From NCBI GenBank assembly GCA_002702205.1, contig NZYP01000061.1, positions 1 through 8,532 on the forward strand: a DNA stretch of 8,532 bases, in the 5' to 3' direction. The notes beneath the pieces are model-generated. The model saw only the letters and a list, made by a program, of their open reading frames with translations. It did no database searches and had not been told where the DNA came from. Positions 4,850 to 8,532 of this stretch are shown in pieces. Position 1 is the stretch's first letter; the number at the start of each line of letters is the position of its first letter. The translations under genes were made by a program, and so were the position numbers. Source of the stretch: Flammeovirgaceae bacterium (lineage in GTDB: Bacteria > Bacteroidota > Bacteroidia > Cytophagales > MED-G16).

Positions 4850-6233
4850 TACCTCCAATGATAAGAGCAACTACAAAGTAAATAGCTAGGGCCATTAGAT
4901 CATTAGTAGTTGTTATAAATGGACCTGAAGCTAGAGCAGGATTGAATTTTAATTTATCTAAAATAATTGGTGTAATCGTACCCAATAAAGATGAGACCAG
5001 AACTATAGAAAATAAAGATACTGAAACAATTTGAGCTGTTTTTGAATAAATTTCAAAATCTAAAAAATTTAAATTATCAAATAGTAATAATCCACCATAA
5101 ACCAGTAAAGAAAGAACAATTCCATTTAAAATGGATACTAAAATTACTCTTATAAGTCTTTTAGATATTGAAATTTCAAATGAACTGGGACTTGATAATG
5201 TTTGAATAACGATTGATGAGGATTGGATGCCAACATTTCCAGCAGTTGCCATAATTAAAGGAATAAAAAAAGAGAGAGATATAAATAACTCACTACCTTC
5301 AAAATATTTTGATTCAAAAGATCCAAGAAAAAAAGCACCAAATAATCCACCAAAAATACCAATAATTAGCCATGGTAATCTAGCATTTGATAACTTAAAA
5401 ATCGAATCATCTTCCTCAACATCTGATGTTATACCAGACATGATTTGTCTCTCTTCTTCCGCAGATTCTGTTATTACATCAACAACATCATCAATTGTAA
5501 TTCTCCCAATTAATTTGTTTCTTTTATTTACTACAGGTAAAACAGTTAAATCGTATTTTTGCATTATCTGAGCAACTTCTTCTTGATTCATATGTGCATC
5601 TACAGATACCACAAAATCATCATATATATCTTTAACTTTTGAATTATCGTTTGATAATATAATATCTTTTAAAGACACCTTACCTTCAAGCCTTCCCTTT
5701 GAGTCAGTTACATAAACACTGTAGATTTGAGAAACATTTTTTGCCTGCTTTCTTATCAACTCAATACATTGATTTATTTTCCAATCAATATTACACTTCA
5801 CAAGTTCCTTAGCCATTAAACCACCTGCCACTTCTTCATCATATTGTATTAAATCTTTTAAGTTTTTAGATTTTTCTTTATCATCTATCTTTGTTAAAAC
5901 ATCCTCTCTCTTATCTGCACTTAAATCAAGCAAAATATCTGCTCCATCATCAGAATCAATAGCTTTTAAAATATCAGCTATTTCTTTTGAGGAATATATT
6001 TTAAGAAAATTCTCTCTTGTATCATCATCTAATTCTGAAATTATTTTCGATGATATTTCTAGGTCGATATTATCAAGAACATATTTTGAATCATTAGAAT
6101 CGAACTCATATAAAAGTTCTGCTATATCTGCATAACTTACCTCAAGAAAAGAGTTGTTAATAAAGTCAACATTTTTACCTTCAATTTCAACCTTTAATTT
6201 CTCTTTAAAGTTATTTGTTAGTTCGAACTTCAT
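4845..6233 (-). CDS. mgtE: Magnesium transporter MgtE
   Basis: The product is a 462-residue inner-membrane Mg2+ channel/transporter gated by cytoplasmic Mg2+. Domains in order are: the MgtE N superhelical domain at about 30-130 (repeated acidic helices, e.g. DSDDGADILLDLSADKRED); a pair of CBS domains at about 138-260, with VLPVVNKRNKLIGRITIDDVVDVI ending the second; a plug-helix region with EEERQIMSGI; and five membrane helices from about 286 to 462. The channel signatures PLIMATAGNVGIQSS (325-339) and NPALASGPFITTTND (431-445) are present; D445 is in the place of the conserved pore aspartate. N431 stands where many homologues have Asp before PA, a mild variation. Length is normal. The start overlaps the end of rsmA by 23 bp, so the two are likely coupled. 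A hairpin terminator follows. Confidence 0.96.
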   Translation of the reverse strand: MKFELTNNFKEKLKVEIEGKNVDFINNSFLEVSYADIAELLYEFDSNDSKYVLDNIDLEISSKIISELDDDTRENFLKIYSSKEIADILKAIDSDDGADILLDLSADKREDVLTKIDDKEKSKNLKDLIQYDEEVAGGLMAKELVKCNIDWKINQCIELIRKQAKNVSQIYSVYVTDSKGRLEGKVSLKDIILSNDNSKVKDIYDDFVVSVDAHMNQEEVAQIMQKYDLTVLPVVNKRNKLIGRITIDDVVDVITESAEEERQIMSGITSDVEEDDSIFKLSNARLPWLIIGIFGGLFGAFFLGSFESKYFEGSELFISLSFFIPLIMATAGNVGIQSSSIVIQTLSSPSSFEISISKRLIRVILVSILNGIVLSLLVYGGLLLFDNLNFLDFEIYSKTAQIVSVSLFSIVLVSSLLGTITPIILDKLKFNPALASGPFITTTNDLMALAIYFVVALIIGGI

Positions 6234-6996
6234 GGTTGATTTTATTTATTTCTTTGGATAACCATATAAAGTCATTCAATTTCAATTGTTCTGCTCGACT
6301 TGAGAAGATATCACTTGAGGTGAATTCTTTAGGTAAATTTAGATTTTTTAGTGAATTTCTCAATGTTTTTCTTCTATTTTGGAAACAGTTCTTAACTATT
6401 GTTTTAAACTTATTATATCCAATCCCTATATCTATATTATCATTTCTTACAGCGTGAATTACGCATGAATCAACTCTGGGAGGAGGTTCAAAATTATTAG
6501 GTAAAATTTTCTCTGATAAACTCATATCATAATAAGTCTGAGCTAATACTGATAATATCCCATAAGATTTTTTATTATAAGCTGAACAAATTCTCTCTGC
6601 TACTTCTTTTTGAAGCATTATTACAAACTCAAGAATTTTGTCTCTATTATCAAGAATTTTAAAAATAATTTGTGAAGATATGTTGTAAGGTAAATTTCCA
6701 ATAATAGAAAATTTGTTTTCAAATAGTTTATTGAAATCTAAAGTTAAAATATCACCAGAAATTATTTTTAATCCAGGAAACCTTATACTCAAGTATGTAA
6801 CAAGATCGTTATCAATTTCTGACACAACCAGATTTGATACTTTTTGTGCTAGTAAATTTTTAGTTAAAACACCCTTTCCTGGACCAATTTCAATGATGCT
6901 ATCCCTAAAAATAAGTTTTTTAGTAATATCTGAAGCTAATTCTTCATTAATTAAAAAATGTTGACCAAATTTTTTTTTAGATTTAATTTTTGTCAT
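6211..6996 (-). CDS. rsmA: 16S rRNA (adenine1518-N6/adenine1519-N6)-dimethyltransferase RsmA (KsgA)
   Basis: The product is a 261-residue cytoplasmic SAM-dependent methyltransferase that dimethylates the two adjacent adenines in the terminal helix of 16S rRNA, a late step in 30S assembly; loss gives kasugamycin resistance. Motifs in order are KKFGQHFL at 8-15, the SAM-binding EIGPGKGVLT at 36-45 (motif I), acidic SEID at 59-62 (motif II), GDIL at 81-84, and the catalytic NLPYNISSQI at 101-110 (motif IV). The C-terminal domain has PPPRVDS at 171-177, FQNRRKTLRNSL at 205-216 and RAEQL at 234-238. Length is normal. It starts 39 bp from the divergent pdxA and overlaps mgtE downstream. I see no clear TAnnTTTG promoter in the short divergent spacer. 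Confidence 0.97.
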   Translation of the reverse strand: MTKIKSKKKFGQHFLINEELASDITKKLIFRDSIIEIGPGKGVLTKNLLAQKVSNLVVSEIDNDLVTYLSIRFPGLKIISGDILTLDFNKLFENKFSIIGNLPYNISSQIIFKILDNRDKILEFVIMLQKEVAERICSAYNKKSYGILSVLAQTYYDMSLSEKILPNNFEPPPRVDSCVIHAVRNDNIDIGIGYNKFKTIVKNCFQNRRKTLRNSLKNLNLPKEFTSSDIFSSRAEQLKLNDFIWLSKEINKINHEVRTNK

Positions 6997-7017
6997 TTAT
7001 AGAATGTACATTTGCCA

Positions 7018-7036
7018 CCAATTTAATTGAAATTAA
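7018..7036. repeat. Divergent rsmA/pdxA spacer motif shared with the tatD/ruvC spacer
   Basis: CCAATTTAATTG (7018-7029) is the exact reverse complement of 3327-3338. The 14 bases TTAATTGAAATTAA (7023-7036) repeat 3351-3364. In both places the 14-mer abuts the start codon of the plus-strand gene of a divergent pair (here its last A is the A of the pdxA ATG). This could be a shared promoter/operator core, a common translation leader, or chance in AT-rich DNA. Confidence 0.3.
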
Positions 7037-8052
7037 TGGAGAAAAAGACAAACAATAAATTAAAAATTGGTTTTAGTATAGGAGATTACAACGGTATTGG
7101 TCCAGAAATTTTACTTAAGGCCTTTTCAAAATATAATTTATTTGAGAAATGTATTCCAATAGTTTTCTGCTCTAAAGAAGTTTTAAATTTTTATAAAGAT
7201 ATATTGGATATTAACATAAAAATAGAGGATTTGGAAAATCCAGTAAAGGATTTAAAGGAAAATCAAATTAATTGTTTTTTTAAAGAAAAAATTAAATTAA
7301 ACATCAAACCCGGATTAATTGAAAATTCTGCTGGAAAATATGCTGAACTATCTCTATACGAATCTTTAAAAAGTTATAAAAATGACTTAATAGAATGCTT
7401 AATTACACTTCCAATTAGTAAAATAAACACATATTCTGAAAGTTTTAAATATCCAGGACACACAGAGTTTTTAGAGAGTGAGTTTGTTAATAATAACAGT
7501 ATGATGATTATGCATTCGAAAGAAATAATTATAGGTTTTATAACAGGACACATTCCAGTTACACACATTAATAAATACATTAATAAAAACTTTATATCTG
7601 AAAAATTTAAAATATTTATTAACTCTCTGAAAAATGATTTTAATATAAAAAATCCTAGGGTTGCTGTTTTGGGACTTAACCCACATTCTGGAGAAGATGG
7701 GTTACTAGGTAAAGAAGAAAAAGAAATTATTATGCCTTTGATGGATAACTTTAATAAAAAAAATAAACTCTTTTTTGGCCCTTACTCATCTGATTCTTTT
7801 TTTGGATTGAAAACATATAATAAATTTGATGGAGTAATATCTTTTTACCATGACCAAGGACTTGTTGGGTTTAAATCTATCTCATTTGATAATGGCGTAA
7901 ATTACACATCAGGTCTTCCCATTATTAGATCATCTCCAGATCATGGGACAGCCTTCAATATTGCTGGGAAAGGTGTGGCAAATGAGTTATCTTTCCTTAA
8001 TTCTGTGTTACTAAATATTAAAATTTTTAATAATAGAAAACTTTACAAATAG
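7036..8052 (+). CDS. pdxA: 4-hydroxythreonine-4-phosphate dehydrogenase PdxA
   Basis: The product is a 338-residue cytoplasmic NAD(P)-dependent enzyme of the DXP-dependent vitamin B6 pathway. It oxidises 4-phosphohydroxy-L-threonine to the unstable product that decarboxylates to the aminoacetone phosphate used by PdxJ. Visible motifs are GDYNGIGPE near residue 17 (GDPAGIGPE in many homologues), PGHTEFLES near 140, and three metal-binding histidines: H172 (TGHIPVTH), H217 (GLNPHSGEDG) and H272 (YHDQG). These fall at the E. coli spacing (166, 211, 266). The C-terminal GVNYTSGLPIIRSSPDHGTAFNIAG also fits. I use the ATG giving MEKKTNNKLK; a TTG three codons earlier is less likely. It is divergent from rsmA, and DUF177 follows 34 bp downstream. 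Confidence 0.96.
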   Translation: MEKKTNNKLKIGFSIGDYNGIGPEILLKAFSKYNLFEKCIPIVFCSKEVLNFYKDILDINIKIEDLENPVKDLKENQINCFFKEKIKLNIKPGLIENSAGKYAELSLYESLKSYKNDLIECLITLPISKINTYSESFKYPGHTEFLESEFVNNNSMMIMHSKEIIIGFITGHIPVTHINKYINKNFISEKFKIFINSLKNDFNIKNPRVAVLGLNPHSGEDGLLGKEEKEIIMPLMDNFNKKNKLFFGPYSSDSFFGLKTYNKFDGVISFYHDQGLVGFKSISFDNGVNYTSGLPIIRSSPDHGTAFNIAGKGVANELSFLNSVLLNIKIFNNRKLYK

Positions 8053-8086
8053 ATTATAAGAATTTAATTTTGTGTCTAATTTTAAT

Positions 8087-8532
8087 ATGGATAAAAAATT
8101 TTTAAGAAAATACGGTATAAAGATTCAAAGTTTATCAAATAACACTCATCTTTTTGAATTTGAATTTGATCAGAAACTGTTAAATCAATTTAACAGTGAT
8201 ATAGATATATCAAATTCTAAAGGAATATGTAAAATCATTTTATTAAAAACTGATATGATGTTAAATGTAACTTTTGAAATAAAAGGAGAAACAAAACTTA
8301 TATGTGACAGAACACTTAAAATTTACTCTCATATCCTTGATTTTTCAAAGAAAATATTATTCAAATTTGGTGAGGAAGATGAAGAAATATCAGATGAAAT
8401 GATTGTAATTAATAGAGGAAAGTCTATTTTAAATATATCAAAATTCATTTATGAATTTTTTATTTTAGAAATTCCAGTAAAAAGATTGCATCCAAGTATT
8501 AAAAATGAAGATAATATTGATAATTTTGTATA
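8087..8532 (+). CDS. DUF177/YceD-family protein, 3' end outside the window
   Basis: An ATG-initiated frame stays open for 148 codons to the right edge. The protein begins MDKKFLRKYGIKIQSL and shows the DUF177 (YceD) layout: an N-terminal part ending in a strand-rich segment with LICDRTLKIY (71-80), an acidic middle (GEEDEEISDEMIVINRGKSILNIS), and IYEFFILEIPVKRLHP (121-136), which matches the conserved 'IYE...L..P...H' region. The family is linked to ribosome/23S rRNA biogenesis and in many bacteria is followed by rpmF (ribosomal protein L32); that gene would lie just beyond this window. Where many homologues have CxxC, only C73 is present and residue 76 is Thr, so a zinc-type Cys pair is lacking, as I recall for many Bacteroidota members. 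It lies 34 bp after pdxA in the same direction, with no terminator visible between them, so an operon is likely. Confidence 0.85.
   Translation, partial: MDKKFLRKYGIKIQSLSNNTHLFEFEFDQKLLNQFNSDIDISNSKGICKIILLKTDMMLNVTFEIKGETKLICDRTLKIYSHILDFSKKILFKFGEEDEEISDEMIVINRGKSILNISKFIYEFFILEIPVKRLHPSIKNEDNIDNFV

Noticed and set aside
5227..5571. 114-codon plus-strand frame opposite mgtE
   Set aside because: It lies antisense to the conserved MgtE CBS and channel regions, with low-complexity Lys/Pro/Ser content; a shadow frame.
6215..6964. Two plus-strand frames opposite rsmA (about 6215-6457 and 6713-6964)
   Set aside because: Both are antisense to conserved RsmA motifs and show no family signature or plausible start context.
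6961..6992. Possible pdxA promoter inside the start of rsmA: TTG, 20 bp, TAATTTTTG
   Set aside because: The -7 box has three bases instead of two between TA and TTTG, and T-rich coding sequence makes such matches frequent; too weak to list as a feature.
7374..7686. Two overlapping minus-strand frames opposite pdxA
   Set aside because: They are antisense to the conserved PdxA core and are hydrophobic by virtue of AT-rich composition, not a recognisable membrane protein.

Overview
The window is an ordinary chromosomal segment of a low-GC, gene-dense bacterium, most likely a member of the Bacteroidota (flavobacterial or related, possibly a streamlined marine or host-associated lineage). Four things support this: a block of ExbB-type protein, small three-helix protein, ExbD and ExbD, with the ExbB-type protein carrying a signal peptide and acidic linker as seen in this phylum; the C-terminal tail of RuvC; A/T-rich leaders without Shine-Dalgarno sequences; and two perfect matches to the Bacteroidota -7 promoter element TAnnTTTG. 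Genes sit 3-98 bp apart or overlap, and no gene-free stretch exceeds 100 bp. TGA and TAA/TAG all act as stops, so the code is standard. I see no mobile element, phage, CRISPR array or defence gene.

Layout. Positions 1-2344 (minus strand) hold a translationally coupled energy-transduction block. Transcription runs exbB-like, small three-TM membrane protein, exbD, exbD, then the first 12 codons of a further gene that leaves the window and may be a TonB-type energy transducer. Positions 2443-3314 (minus) hold tRNA-Ser(GGA) and, 3 bp upstream of it, a TatD-family metal hydrolase. ruvC (plus) diverges from tatD and collides tail-to-tail with a HIT-family gene, the two sharing 4 bp at their stop codons. 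Positions 3910-6996 (minus) form two units: rsmA-mgtE, with a 23-bp gene overlap and ended by a hairpin/T-tract terminator, and greA-HIT, driven from a good promoter that sits in the mgtE-greA gap. From 7036 to the right edge (plus), pdxA diverges from rsmA and is followed by a DUF177/YceD-family gene that runs off the window.

How they work together. The exb genes should make an inner-membrane, proton-motive-force-driven complex that powers TonB-dependent outer-membrane uptake. The rest is housekeeping: Holliday-junction resolution (RuvC), transcript cleavage (GreA), 16S rRNA dimethylation (RsmA), Mg2+ uptake (MgtE), vitamin B6 synthesis (PdxA) and an rRNA/ribosome-associated DUF177 protein. 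All recognised enzymes keep their key residues. The points most worth a second look are the tight gene junctions, the hairpin placed in the greA leader, the conserved but functionally unassigned small membrane protein inside the exb block, and a shared AT-rich motif in the two divergent spacers. I did not find a convincing novel system.
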